64,000 nucleotides of DNA from Pseudomonas mandelii. GTDB taxonomy: Bacteria > Pseudomonadota > Gammaproteobacteria > Pseudomonadales > Pseudomonadaceae. This document shows positions 55,123-64,000 of this stretch, piece after piece. Below the pieces are notes generated by a model, which was not told the origin of the DNA, searched no databases, and saw only the letters and a list, made by a program, of their open reading frames with translations. The stretch is from contig NZ_RCZA01000001.1 of assembly GCF_006438925.1 (NCBI RefSeq), positions 740,066-804,065 of the forward strand, read 5' to 3'. Within the stretch, counting starts at the first letter, position 1; the number at the start of each line of letters is the position of its first letter. The position numbers and the translations under genes were made by a program.

Positions 55123-56616
55123 TTACACCGCCAGCATGCGCCCGGTTTCTTCCAGGTTGATGTGCCAGCTCAGGGCATCGCGCAGGATGTGCGGTGTGTG
55201 ACCGCCGAGAGCACAAGCGGCTGTGAAGTAGTCATCCAGCGCTTGGCGATAGTCCGGATGCACGCAGTTGTCGATGATGACCCGAGCGCGCTCTCGCGGC
55301 GCCAGGCCACGCAAGTCCGCCAGACCGATCTCAGTGACAAGGATGTCGACGTCATGCTCAGTGTGATCAACGTGGCTGACCATCGGCACCACACTGGAAA
55401 TTGCGCCGCCCTTGGCGATCGACTTGGTCACGAAGACCGCCAAATGCGCATTGCGCGCAAAGTCGCCCGAGCCGCCGATACCGTTCATCATCCGCGTGCC
55501 GCAGATGTGGGTGGAGTTGACGTTGCCGTACAAGTCGAACTCAAGCGCCGTGTTGATGCCGATGATGCCGAGCCGGCGCACCACTTCCGGGTGGTTGGAA
55601 ATTTCTTGCGGGCGCAGGACCAGTTTGTCCTTATAGCGCTCAAGGTTGCCGAAAACATCGGTATTGCGACGGCTCGACAAGGTGATTGAACTGCCTGAAG
55701 CAAAACTCAGCTTGCCGGCGTCGATCAGGTCGAAGGTCGAGTCCTGAAGCACCTCGGAGTACATCGTCAGGTCTTCGAACGGCGAGTCGATCAGCCCGCA
55801 CATGACCGAGTTGGCGATATTGCCAATCCCGGCCTGCAGCGGGCCGAGCTTGTTGGTCATGCGCCCGGCAGCCACTTCCTGCTTGAAGAAGTCGATCAGG
55901 TGGTCGGCAATGGCCTGGGTGTCAACGTCCGGCGGCAGCACGGTGGACGGAGAGTCAGACTGATTGGTGATCACGATAGCGACGATCTTCTCCGGCGGAA
56001 TCGGGATGGCAGTGCTGCCAATGCGATCGTCGACTTTTACCAGCGGGATCGGCGTGCGCGTCGGCCGATAGGTCGGGATATAGATGTCGTGCAGACCTTC
56101 GAGATTCGGGTTGTGCGCAAGGTTGATCTCGACGATCACCTGTTTGGCGAAAATCGCGAAGCTGGCCGAGTTACCCACCGACGTGGTCGGCACGATATGG
56201 CCCTGCTCAGTGATCGCAACGGCCTCAATCACCGCGATGTCCGGCAGTTTGAGCTGCTGGTTGCGCAATTGCTCAACAGTTTCCGAAAGATGCTGGTCAA
56301 TGAACATCACTTCGCCGGCATTAATAGCCTTGCGCAGGGTGCTGTCGACCTGGAACGGCATGCGCCGCGACAGTACGCCAGCTTCGGTGAGCTGTTTATC
56401 GAGGTCGTTGCCCAGGCTCGCGCCGGTCATCAGGGTGATTTTCAGCGGGGTGATTTTGGCGCGTTCGGCCAATGCGTGAGGCACGGCTTTGGCTTCGCCG
56501 GCGCGGGTAAAACCGCTCATGCCGACGGTCATGCCGTCCTCAATCAGAGCAGCAGCGTCAGCGGCGCTCATCACCTTATCCAACAACGAAGGCAAGCGAA
56601 TACGATCACGGTACAT
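55123..56616 (-). CDS. Acetyl-CoA hydrolase/CoA transferase family protein (succinate:acetate CoA-transferase-like)
   Basis: A 497-residue class I CoA transferase. The catalytic Glu is in NTALEFDLYGNVNSTHICG, and the glycine-rich CoA-binding stretch is MNGIGGSGDFARNAHLAVFV. The N-terminus (VMSAADAAALIEDGMTVGMSGFTRAGEAKAVP) is typical of the acetyl-CoA hydrolase family that includes propionyl- and acetyl-CoA:succinate CoA transferases. It probably recycles CoA between succinate and short-chain acids. It lies upstream of the two DUF1127 genes and downstream of the pnt terminator. Confidence 0.9.
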   Translation of the reverse strand: MYRDRIRLPSLLDKVMSAADAAALIEDGMTVGMSGFTRAGEAKAVPHALAERAKITPLKITLMTGASLGNDLDKQLTEAGVLSRRMPFQVDSTLRKAINAGEVMFIDQHLSETVEQLRNQQLKLPDIAVIEAVAITEQGHIVPTTSVGNSASFAIFAKQVIVEINLAHNPNLEGLHDIYIPTYRPTRTPIPLVKVDDRIGSTAIPIPPEKIVAIVITNQSDSPSTVLPPDVDTQAIADHLIDFFKQEVAAGRMTNKLGPLQAGIGNIANSVMCGLIDSPFEDLTMYSEVLQDSTFDLIDAGKLSFASGSSITLSSRRNTDVFGNLERYKDKLVLRPQEISNHPEVVRRLGIIGINTALEFDLYGNVNSTHICGTRMMNGIGGSGDFARNAHLAVFVTKSIAKGGAISSVVPMVSHVDHTEHDVDILVTEIGLADLRGLAPRERARVIIDNCVHPDYRQALDDYFTAACALGGHTPHILRDALSWHINLEETGRMLAV

Positions 56617-56741
56617 GGATTGTTATCTCGGGCAACGGAAGCAAGGTACGCAGTCTAGTGATTTCAAAAAGATTCCTCCCGCTACCATGGTCGAATGCAG
56701 CCCCCTGATTTAGAGCCTTTGGTCGGTTTTTAGCGGGCAAT

Positions 56742-56775
56742 AAAAAACCCCAGCCTACTAAAGGCTGAGGTTTTG
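56742..56775 (-). terminator. Terminator of the pnt operon
   Basis: On the minus strand AACCTCAGCCT and AGGCTGGGGTT form a stem with a U-G wobble, followed by six T. The wobble is a mismatch on the plus strand, so direction is clear. Confidence 0.85.
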
Positions 56776-56796
56776 GGTATTGCGCTGGAGCAGGTT

Positions 56797-58233
56797 TTAC
56801 TCGACAGCTTTAACCATGTCTTCGATGACTTTCTTGGCGTCGCCGAAGACCATCATGGTTTTGTCGAGGTAGAACAGTTCGTTGTCCAGACCGGCATAGC
56901 CGCTGGCCATCGAGCGCTTGTTGACGATGATGGTCTTGGCCTTGAACGCTTCGAGAATCGGCATGCCGGCAATTGGCGATTTCGGATCGTTCTTCGCAGC
57001 CGGGTTGACCACGTCGTTGGCGCCCAGCACCAGCACCACGTCGGCTTGGCCAAACTCGGAGTTGATGTCTTCCATCTCGAACACCTGGTCGTAAGGCACT
57101 TCGGCCTCGGCCAGCAATACGTTCATGTGGCCAGGCATACGACCGGCGACCGGGTGGATCGCGTACTTCACGGTCACGCCGCGATGGGTCAGCTTCTCGG
57201 TCAGCTCTTTCAGCGCGTGCTGCGCCCGCGCTACCGCCAGGCCGTAGCCCGGAACGATGATCACGGTGTCGGCGTTGGTCAGCAGGAAGGTCGCGTCGTC
57301 AGCCGAACCGGATTTCACCGGGCGGGCTTCTTTCGAGCCAGCGGGGCCGGCCGCGTCCGCCGTATTGCCGAAACCGCCGAGCAGCACATTAAAGAAGGAG
57401 CGGTTCATCGCTTTGCACATGATGTACGAGAGGATCGCACCGCTTGAGCCCACCAGCGAACCGGCGATGATCAGCATCGAGTTGTTCAGCGAGAAGCCGA
57501 TGCCCGCCGCTGCCCAGCCGGAGTAGCTGTTGAGCATCGACACAACCACCGGCATGTCCGCGCCGCCGATTGGGATGATGATCAGAACGCCCAGCACGAA
57601 GGCCAGGGCCAGCATCAGCGCGAAGGCGTTCAGGTTACCGGTCAGCATGAAGGTCACGCCGAGGCCCAGTGTCGCCAGGCCCAGCAGCAGGTTCAGCTTG
57701 TGCTGACCGCCGAACTGTACCGGTGCGCCCTGGAACAGGCGGAACTTGTACTTGCCCGACAGCTTGCCGAAGGCGATTACCGAACCGGAGAAGGTGATTG
57801 CACCGATGGCCGCACCGAGGAACAGCTCCAGGCGGTTACCGGCAGGAATGGAATCACCCAGTTGCTTGACGATGCCCAGCGATTGCGGTTCGACGACAGC
57901 AGCGATGGCGATGAACACCGCGGCCATACCGATCATGCTGTGCATGAAGGCGACCAGTTCCGGCATTTTGGTCATTTCAACGCGCTTGGCCATGATCGAC
58001 CCGGCGGTACCGCCGATCAGCAGGCCGACGATGACGTAACCGATGCCGGCGGTGGCCAACTCGGCGCCCAGCTTATAGACGAGGCCCACTGTGGTGAGGA
58101 TCGCCAATGCCATGCCGAGCATGCCGTACACATTGCCGCGCCGCGACGTGGTCGGGTGCGACAGGCCTTTGAGGGCCTGGATGAAACAGATCGACGCGAT
58201 CAAGTAGAGCGTCGTTACAAGATTCATGCTCAT
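56797..58233 (-). CDS. pntB: NAD(P) transhydrogenase beta subunit
   Basis: A 478-residue subunit of the proton-translocating transhydrogenase. The first two thirds are membrane helices (ICFIQALKGLSHPTTSRRGN and following), and the C-terminal soluble domain binds NADP(H): VIIVPGYGLAVARAQHALKEL, YAIHPVAGRMPGHMNVLLAEAEVPY and VVLVLGANDVVNPAA. It begins one base into the pntAB stop (TAATG). The complex reduces NADP+ with NADH at the expense of proton motive force. Confidence 0.96.
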   Translation of the reverse strand: MSMNLVTTLYLIASICFIQALKGLSHPTTSRRGNVYGMLGMALAILTTVGLVYKLGAELATAGIGYVIVGLLIGGTAGSIMAKRVEMTKMPELVAFMHSMIGMAAVFIAIAAVVEPQSLGIVKQLGDSIPAGNRLELFLGAAIGAITFSGSVIAFGKLSGKYKFRLFQGAPVQFGGQHKLNLLLGLATLGLGVTFMLTGNLNAFALMLALAFVLGVLIIIPIGGADMPVVVSMLNSYSGWAAAGIGFSLNNSMLIIAGSLVGSSGAILSYIMCKAMNRSFFNVLLGGFGNTADAAGPAGSKEARPVKSGSADDATFLLTNADTVIIVPGYGLAVARAQHALKELTEKLTHRGVTVKYAIHPVAGRMPGHMNVLLAEAEVPYDQVFEMEDINSEFGQADVVLVLGANDVVNPAAKNDPKSPIAGMPILEAFKAKTIIVNKRSMASGYAGLDNELFYLDKTMMVFGDAKKVIEDMVKAVE

Positions 58234-58556
58234 TACTTAGGCGCCTCTTCTTTTACCGCTTTCGGGGCTTTTTTCTTGAACATCTCAAGCATCCTGCGGG
58301 TGACCAGGAAGCCACCAAACACGTTCACCGCTGCCAGAGCTACCGCCAGGGTGCCCATGGTCTTGCCCAGAGGCGTGACGGTCAATGCCGCGGCCAGCAT
58401 GGCGCCGACGATCACGATCGCCGAAATGGCATTCGTTACCGCCATCAAAGGCGTGTGCAGTGCAGGTGTAACGTTCCAGACCACGTGATAACCGACATAA
58501 ATCGCCAGCACGAAGATGATCAGGTTGTAGATACCGGGGGAGATAAGCTCTTCCAT
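58233..58556 (-). CDS. pntAB: NAD(P) transhydrogenase alpha subunit, membrane part
   Basis: A 107-residue protein with three or four hydrophobic helices, the region fused to the alpha subunit in E. coli but separate here. Typical stretches are [38 protein letters not shown] and [15 protein letters not shown]. It sits between the soluble alpha gene (15-base gap) and pntB (one-base overlap). Confidence 0.94.
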   Translation of the reverse strand: MEELISPGIYNLIIFVLAIYVGYHVVWNVTPALHTPLMAVTNAISAIVIVGAMLAAALTVTPLGKTMGTLAVALAAVNVFGGFLVTRRMLEMFKKKAPKAVKEEAPK

Positions 58557-58571
58557 CGTCTGAATCCCTGC

Positions 58572-59693
58572 TTAGGCGTTTTTGCGGATGACTTGGCCGT
58601 CGCGGCACATCAGGCACGCGGCGACGATGTCGTCTTCGAGGTTGATCTCGAACTGGCCTTCTTTGTTGAAGACCAGCTTCAGGAAGTCCAGCAGGTTGCG
58701 CGCGTACAGTGCCGAAGCGTCTGCCGCGACTGCGCCGGCCAGGTTGGTCGGGCCGCAAATGATCACGCCATTCTCGACGACGACCTGGTCAGCCACGGTC
58801 AGCGGGCAGTTACCGCCCTGGGCTGCCGCTAGGTCGATGACCACCGAGCCCGGCTTCATCTGCGCCACGGTTTCCGCGCTCAACAACATCGGCGCCTTAC
58901 GGCCTGGAATCAGTGCGGTGGTGATGACAATGTCAGCCTGTTTGGCGCGTTCGTGCACGGCCAGGGCCTGACGTTGCATCCAGCTGGCGGGCATTGGTCG
59001 CGCGTAACCGCCGACACCGACGGCGCATTCGCGCTCTTCATCGGTTTCGTAAGGTACGTCGACGAACTTGGCGCCGAGGGATTCGATCTGCTCTTTTACC
59101 GCAGGACGTACGTCAGACGCTTCGATCACTGCACCCAGACGTTTCGCCGTAGCGATCGCCTGCAAACCGGCGACGCCAGCGCCGAGAATCAGCACGCGCG
59201 CCGCTTTCACGGTACCCGCAGCGGTCATCAGCATCGGCATGAAGCGTGGATAGTGGTGAGCGGCCAGCAACACGGCTTTATAACCGGCGATGTTGGCTTG
59301 GGAGGACAGCACATCCAGGCTCTGAGCTCGGGAGGTGCGCGGCGCGGCCTCCAGAGCGAAAGCGGTAATGCCGCACTCAGCCAGCTTGGCAATGGTTTCA
59401 TTGCTGAACGGGTTGAGCATGCCCACCACAACGGTGCCGCTCTTGATCAGCGTCAGTTCGCTGTCGCTGGGGGCGACCACCTTGAGTATCAGCTCGGCGC
59501 CAAACGCATCATTGGCGCTGCCAATGGTTGCGCCTGCCGCTTCATAAGCACTGTCGACAACGCTGGCATTAATGCCGGCGCCGCTTTGCACAGTGACCTT
59601 ATGACCTTGGCCGATCAGCTTCTTGATGGTTTCCGGGGTTGCAGCAACCCGTGTTTCACCCGTCTGGGTTTCGAGAGGAACACCAATGTGCAC
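58572..59693 (-). CDS. pntAA: NAD(P) transhydrogenase alpha subunit, NAD-binding part
   Basis: A 373-residue soluble subunit that binds NAD(H). It starts GTG (MHIGVPLETQTGETR) after AGGAG. The Rossmann motif is VLILGAGVAGLQAIATAKRLGA, and MLNPFSN, ARPMPASWMQRQ and KPGSVVIDLAAAQGGNCPLT are family landmarks. It is shorter than the fused enteric PntA because its membrane part is encoded by pntAB. It heads the three-gene operon; the promoter lies in the 435-base gap upstream. Confidence 0.95.
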   Translation of the reverse strand: MHIGVPLETQTGETRVAATPETIKKLIGQGHKVTVQSGAGINASVVDSAYEAAGATIGSANDAFGAELILKVVAPSDSELTLIKSGTVVVGMLNPFSNETIAKLAECGITAFALEAAPRTSRAQSLDVLSSQANIAGYKAVLLAAHHYPRFMPMLMTAAGTVKAARVLILGAGVAGLQAIATAKRLGAVIEASDVRPAVKEQIESLGAKFVDVPYETDEERECAVGVGGYARPMPASWMQRQALAVHERAKQADIVITTALIPGRKAPMLLSAETVAQMKPGSVVIDLAAAQGGNCPLTVADQVVVENGVIICGPTNLAGAVAADASALYARNLLDFLKLVFNKEGQFEINLEDDIVAACLMCRDGQVIRKNA

Positions 59694-60128
59694 GTCAAAT
59701 CTCCTGCGTGATCTTATTGAGTAAACCCAGGCACTTCGGATGGTGCGGCTGGGGCGGCCGATCAGCACGATCCCGCCAAATCAGGGCGGGGCGCGGCATT
59801 TTGCAGGCGAACTTAGTGCCCTTCAAGGGTTTATGACGGGTGACGGAAAATTAACTACAAGTCACCCCGTGACCGAATGTCGCAACTGACCGGTTCAATC
59901 CCTTGCAGGCCGTGACTTGTAAGGATTCTTGTAAAAATTGAAGAATTTGCGCATCGGTCAGGTGAATGAGTTGTTATTGCTCCGCAATAGAGGCTCAAGG
60001 CCACGATTTCAGGCCCTTGTGGGACGTTTGTACTGCTTGTCGGTACAGTCTTCGAATATGCGACAAATACTTATATCTGTAGTGCTTTTATTTTGCTGAC
60101 TACGAGGTCAGCTAATCAGTCTGAGCCT
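59694..60128. other. Intergenic region between pntAA and the LysR gene
   Basis: A 435-base gap on the upstream side of pntAA and the downstream side of the leftward lysR gene. It holds the pnt promoter. It also contains GTACTG CTTGTCG GTACAG (60030-60048), an inverted CTGTAC-type element like those near the DUF1127 genes, and a short hairpin GCTGAC N6 GTCAGC near 60097-60114. No gene was found. Confidence 0.5.
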
Positions 60129-61028
60129 TTATCCTTCTAGGCTGTAGCTCTGTGCCTGATTGACCAGCCAATCGCGAAATGCCCTTAAAGAGGCCGATTC
60201 GACCTTTCGTTCGGGAATCATCAAGTAATACGCCTTGATGCTTGATAACGCCTGGGCGTTGGCAATGACCAGGCGCTTCTCGGCCAGTTCACGTTGAATC
60301 AGGAACGGTGGAATCAACGCTATTCCCATATCGTGCATGGCCGCTTGGGCAAGCATGGAGAATAGCTCGTAGCGCGGCCCTGTCATGTCTCGAGGGATAT
60401 TAAGGTGTTGGGAGTTGAACCACTGGCGCCAGGCATAAGGGCGAGTGGTCTGCTGCAGCAGGGGCAATTCGGCGATGTCGCCGGGAGACAGGGTTGTCTT
60501 TTTCCCCATGAGATTGGGGCTGCACACCGGCATCGGATTTTCGCCCATCAGCCTGTGGGATTCGGTACCCGACCAGTCCGCGTCTCCAAAATAGATCGCG
60601 GCATCGAAGTCGGTGTCGGCAAACAGGAAGGGGCGCGTTCGGTTGGTGAGGTTGACCGTCACTTCCGGGTGTTTTTGCTGGAAATCCTTGAGTCGTGGCA
60701 ACAGCCATTGAGTGCCGAAGGTTGGAACCACCGCCAGCTCGATCACGTTGGCACCTTGCTGGCCCATCACCGACAAGGTGTCCCGTTCAACGGCATCGAG
60801 TTGGGTGGCCACCCGGCGGCTGTAGGAAAGACCGGCCTCTGTCAGCTTGACCCCGCGTCGTGAGCGTCGGAACAGTTCTACGCTGAGGAACTCCTCAAGG
60901 CTGGCGATCTGTCGGCAAATGGCGCCCTGAGTGAGCGAAAGCTCCTGAGCCGCCTTGGTAAAACTTTCGTGGCGAGCCGCGGCTTCAAAGCTGATCAGGG
61001 CCGTTGTGCTGGGGATTTTCCTGCGCAT
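60129..61028 (-). CDS. gcdR: LysR-type regulator of glutaryl-CoA dehydrogenase (GcdR-like)
   Basis: A 299-residue LysR protein of the GcvA-like branch. The helix-turn-helix is ALISFEAAARHESFTKAAQELSLTQGAICRQIASLEEFL, and the effector domain begins VIELAVVPTFGTQWLLPRL. It is divergent from gcdH, the arrangement in which its P. aeruginosa and P. putida counterparts activate glutarate and lysine catabolism. The ATG at 61028 has GAGG nine bases upstream. The 157-base shared region should hold its operator. Confidence 0.85.
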   Translation of the reverse strand: MRRKIPSTTALISFEAAARHESFTKAAQELSLTQGAICRQIASLEEFLSVELFRRSRRGVKLTEAGLSYSRRVATQLDAVERDTLSVMGQQGANVIELAVVPTFGTQWLLPRLKDFQQKHPEVTVNLTNRTRPFLFADTDFDAAIYFGDADWSGTESHRLMGENPMPVCSPNLMGKKTTLSPGDIAELPLLQQTTRPYAWRQWFNSQHLNIPRDMTGPRYELFSMLAQAAMHDMGIALIPPFLIQRELAEKRLVIANAQALSSIKAYYLMIPERKVESASLRAFRDWLVNQAQSYSLEG

Positions 61029-61185
61029 GTACGTCAACCTCACTAATACATCGCATAAAAGCTATTTTGCGATGTTTCGGAGTGAGAAATTAGCACAACA
61101 GTATGCAAAATCCTCGTTTGCCGTAACGCCGAACCCGGCCTAGGATCAGCCCACGTTATTTGACCCGATTCGAGAGGACACACTC

Positions 61186-62367
<1,182 letters not shown>

Positions 62368-62380
62368 TAGGAGAACGTCC

Positions 62381-63601
62381 ATGGGCGCGCTATCGCATCT
62401 ACGGGTACTGGATTTATCGCGGGTACTGGCCGGGCCTTGGGCCGGGCAGATCCTTGCCGACCTTGGCGCCGAAGTGATCAAGGTCGAGCGCCCGGGTAAT
62501 GGCGATGACACGCGCGCCTGGGGGCCTCCCTTCCTTAAAGACGCTTATGGCGAGAACACTAGCGAGGCCGCCTATTACTTGTCGGCCAATCGCAACAAGC
62601 AATCGGTCACCATCGACTTCACCCGGCCTGAAGGGCAGAAGCTGGTGCGTGATCTGGCGGCGAAGTCGGACATCCTGATCGAGAATTTCAAGGTCGGTGG
62701 GCTGGCGGCATATGGTTTGGACTATGAGTCTCTAAAGGCGATCAATCCGAATCTGATCTATTGCTCGATTACCGGGTTTGGCCAGACAGGCCCTTATGCC
62801 AAGCGCGCGGGTTATGACTTCATGATCCAGGGGCTGGGCGGTCTGATGAGTCTGACGGGGCGACCCGAAGGGGATGAGGGTGCCGGGCCGGTGAAAGTCG
62901 GCGTGGCGCTGACGGACATTTTGACCGGTCTCTATTCGACCGTGGCGATCCTTGCAGCGCTTGCGCATCGGGATCATGACGGTGGCGGTCAGCATATTGA
63001 TATGGCGCTGTTGGATGTTCAGGTGGCTTGTCTGGCTAACCAGGCAATGAATTACCTGACTACGGGCAATGCTCCGAAGCGCCTGGGTAATGCTCATCCG
63101 AATATCGTGCCTTATCAGGACTTTCCTACGGCGGATGGAGATTTCATCCTTACCGTGGGTAATGACGGGCAGTTTCGCAAGTTTGCTGAAGTGGCTGGTC
63201 AGTCGCAGTGGGCAGATGATCCACGCTTTGCGACCAACAAGTTGCGGGTGGCGAATCGTGCGGTGTTGATTCCGCTTATTCGCCAGGCGACTGTGTTCAA
63301 GACGACTGCTGAGTGGGTGCTGCAGTTGGAGCAAGCAGGTGTGCCGTGCGGGCCGATCAATGATCTGGCTCAGATGTTTGCGGATCCTCAGGTTAAGGCG
63401 CGCGGGTTGGCGATCGAGCTGCCCCATGTTCTGGCCGGGATGGTGCCGCAAGTGGCGAGTCCGATTCGTCTGTCCGAAACGCCTGTGGAGTATCGCAATG
63501 CGCCTCCTTTATTAGGGGAGCATACGCTGGAGGTTCTGCAGCGGGTGTTGGGTCTGGATGCTGGTGCTGTGGCGGCATTCAAAGAGGCCGGGGTGCTCTG
63601 A
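62381..63601 (+). CDS. CaiB/BaiF family CoA transferase (glutarate CoA-transferase-like)
   Basis: A 406-residue class III CoA transferase beginning MGALSHLRVLDLSRVLAGPWAGQ. Family motifs are DLGAEVIKVERPGNGDDTRAWGPPF, the active-site region YAKRAGYDFMIQGLGGLMSLTGRPEG with the conserved Asp, and VALTDILTGLY. Beside gcdH it probably activates glutarate using succinyl-CoA or another donor, as human SUGCT does. GGAGAACGTCC precedes the ATG. Its second half uses more A/T-ending codons than the rest of the window. Confidence 0.9.
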   Translation: MGALSHLRVLDLSRVLAGPWAGQILADLGAEVIKVERPGNGDDTRAWGPPFLKDAYGENTSEAAYYLSANRNKQSVTIDFTRPEGQKLVRDLAAKSDILIENFKVGGLAAYGLDYESLKAINPNLIYCSITGFGQTGPYAKRAGYDFMIQGLGGLMSLTGRPEGDEGAGPVKVGVALTDILTGLYSTVAILAALAHRDHDGGGQHIDMALLDVQVACLANQAMNYLTTGNAPKRLGNAHPNIVPYQDFPTADGDFILTVGNDGQFRKFAEVAGQSQWADDPRFATNKLRVANRAVLIPLIRQATVFKTTAEWVLQLEQAGVPCGPINDLAQMFADPQVKARGLAIELPHVLAGMVPQVASPIRLSETPVEYRNAPPLLGEHTLEVLQRVLGLDAGAVAAFKEAGVL

Positions 63602-63706
63602 GGATTCCTTCTATATAGGGGAGTGGTTTTACTCTCCTATGATAGAGAGGAAGCGGGCTGTTTTCCGGTGTTCGGCAAGTGTTTGATAGAAAAGCGCAAT
63701 TAAGTG

Positions 63707-63734
63707 TTGACGGCAGATTCTGGAAGTCTATAAT
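63707..63734 (+). promoter_or_regulatory. Strong sigma-70 promoter P1
   Basis: TTGACG (63707-63712), 16 bases, TATAAT (63729-63734), then TCGCCCC. The GC-rich discriminator is the type seen in stringently controlled stable-RNA promoters. Confidence 0.8.
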
Positions 63735-63909
63735 TCGCCCCACTTCCGGCGCAGTCGAAACGGAAAACTCCTTGGTAAACAATGAGTTAAGCAGTTTTCG
63801 GCAGCGAGTTGCTTCAGGTCATCGAAGCCCAGAAGGAGTTGAAAGAGCGAGGTTGTTTGGCTCTTTTAACGATTCGATCTTCTCGGTCGAAAGCGGTGTA
63901 AAAGAGGTG

Positions 63910-63937
63910 TTGACAGCAGCGAGTAACGCTGTAGAAT
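63910..63937 (+). promoter_or_regulatory. Strong sigma-70 promoter P2
   Basis: TTGACA (63910-63915), 16 bases, TAGAAT (63932-63937), then TCGCCTCCCGC. Same spacing and discriminator type as P1, 203 bases downstream. Confidence 0.8.
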
Positions 63938-64000
63938 TCGCCTCCCGCTAACGAGAGATCGGAAGCGCAAGTGGTTGAAGTTGCAAAGGAAACTTTGAAA

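Larger units (their letters stand above)
63602..64000 (+). promoter_or_regulatory. Tandem promoters and leader, probably of an rRNA operon beyond the edge
   Basis: A gene-free 399-base stretch rich in A/T. It contains two strong sigma-70 promoters with 16-base spacers and GC-rich discriminators (listed separately), a boxA-like GGCTCTTTTAAC near 63859, and a closing segment (GAAGCGCAAGTGGTTGAAG, AGGAAACTTTGAAA) that I recognise from the region before 16S rRNA in Pseudomonas. The 16S gene itself is outside the window. Confidence 0.7.

Noticed and set aside
60097..60114. Hairpin GCTGAC N6 GTCAGC downstream of the LysR gene as a terminator
   Set aside because: On the minus strand it is followed by AAAATAAAA, not a T-run, so it does not look like an intrinsic terminator for that gene.

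Overview
The window looks like chromosomal core DNA from a Pseudomonas of the fluorescens lineage. Supporting this are the high-GC genes, the REP/REPIN repeats of the type with arms built on GTGGGAGCGAGC and GTAGGAGCTGCCGAAGG, and gene neighbourhoods that match P. aeruginosa from memory (dgcH-nuclease-dsbA-cc4-engB-polA-thrB-znu-met; the cox cluster; prlC-yheV; trpI-trpBA; pnt; gcdR-gcdH). No CRISPR array, prophage, insertion sequence or tRNA was seen. Nothing here is plainly a new defence or mobile system. The novelty lies in uncharacterised small-protein families and in regulatory DNA.

Layout. 1-4.35 kb: N-terminal part of a probable diguanylate cyclase, an EEP-family nuclease, dsbA, two c-type cytochromes and the GTPase engB. 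4.38-4.51 kb: a convincing locus for the sRNA ErsA, with an AlgU-type promoter and a strong terminator, downstream of polA. 4.65-8.8 kb: polA, a DUF2782 protein and homoserine kinase thrB. 8.9-11.9 kb: the zinc uptake locus, znuA divergent from zur-znuC-znuB. 12-14.9 kb: a lipoprotein and a large catalase, katE. 15.2-17.7 kb: the methionine importer metNIQ. 17.8-26.5 kb: a complete caa3-type (aa3) cytochrome c oxidase cluster with heme A synthesis and assembly factors, interrupted by one small gene on the opposite strand. 26.8-30 kb: an unknown protein, a SulP transporter and a beta carbonic anhydrase. 30.2-31.3 kb: a radical SAM protein behind a perfect LexA box. 31.3-35.2 kb: membrane-bound gluconate dehydrogenase (three subunits). 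35.5-44 kb: a periplasmic tyrosine phosphatase, two M3 oligopeptidases with yheV, a gamma carbonic anhydrase-like protein, a HAD phosphatase, a PF10023-type aminopeptidase and tandem lipoproteins. 44-47.2 kb: small stress-type genes (two DUF1161, OsmC, LLM monooxygenase, dodecin, DUF883). 47.2-50.3 kb: trpI divergent from trpBA. 50.4-54.8 kb: a CigR/RcnB-like protein, a DUF4105 protein with three DUF2388 paralogues, and two DUF1127 proteins. 55.1-59.7 kb: a CoA transferase and the proton-translocating transhydrogenase pntAA-pntAB-pntB. 60.1-63.6 kb: a LysR regulator divergent from glutaryl-CoA dehydrogenase and a class III CoA transferase. 63.6-64 kb: tandem strong promoters and leader sequence that most likely drive an rRNA operon just beyond the right edge.

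How it fits together. Much of the window serves respiration and envelope redox: DsbA, cytochrome c4, aa3 oxidase with its heme and copper assembly factors, the gluconate dehydrogenase feeding electrons from the periplasm, and transhydrogenase. A second theme is metal and nutrient homeostasis (Zur/Znu, MetNIQ, carbonic anhydrases). Gene names rest on motifs and neighbourhood read by eye; no database search was run.
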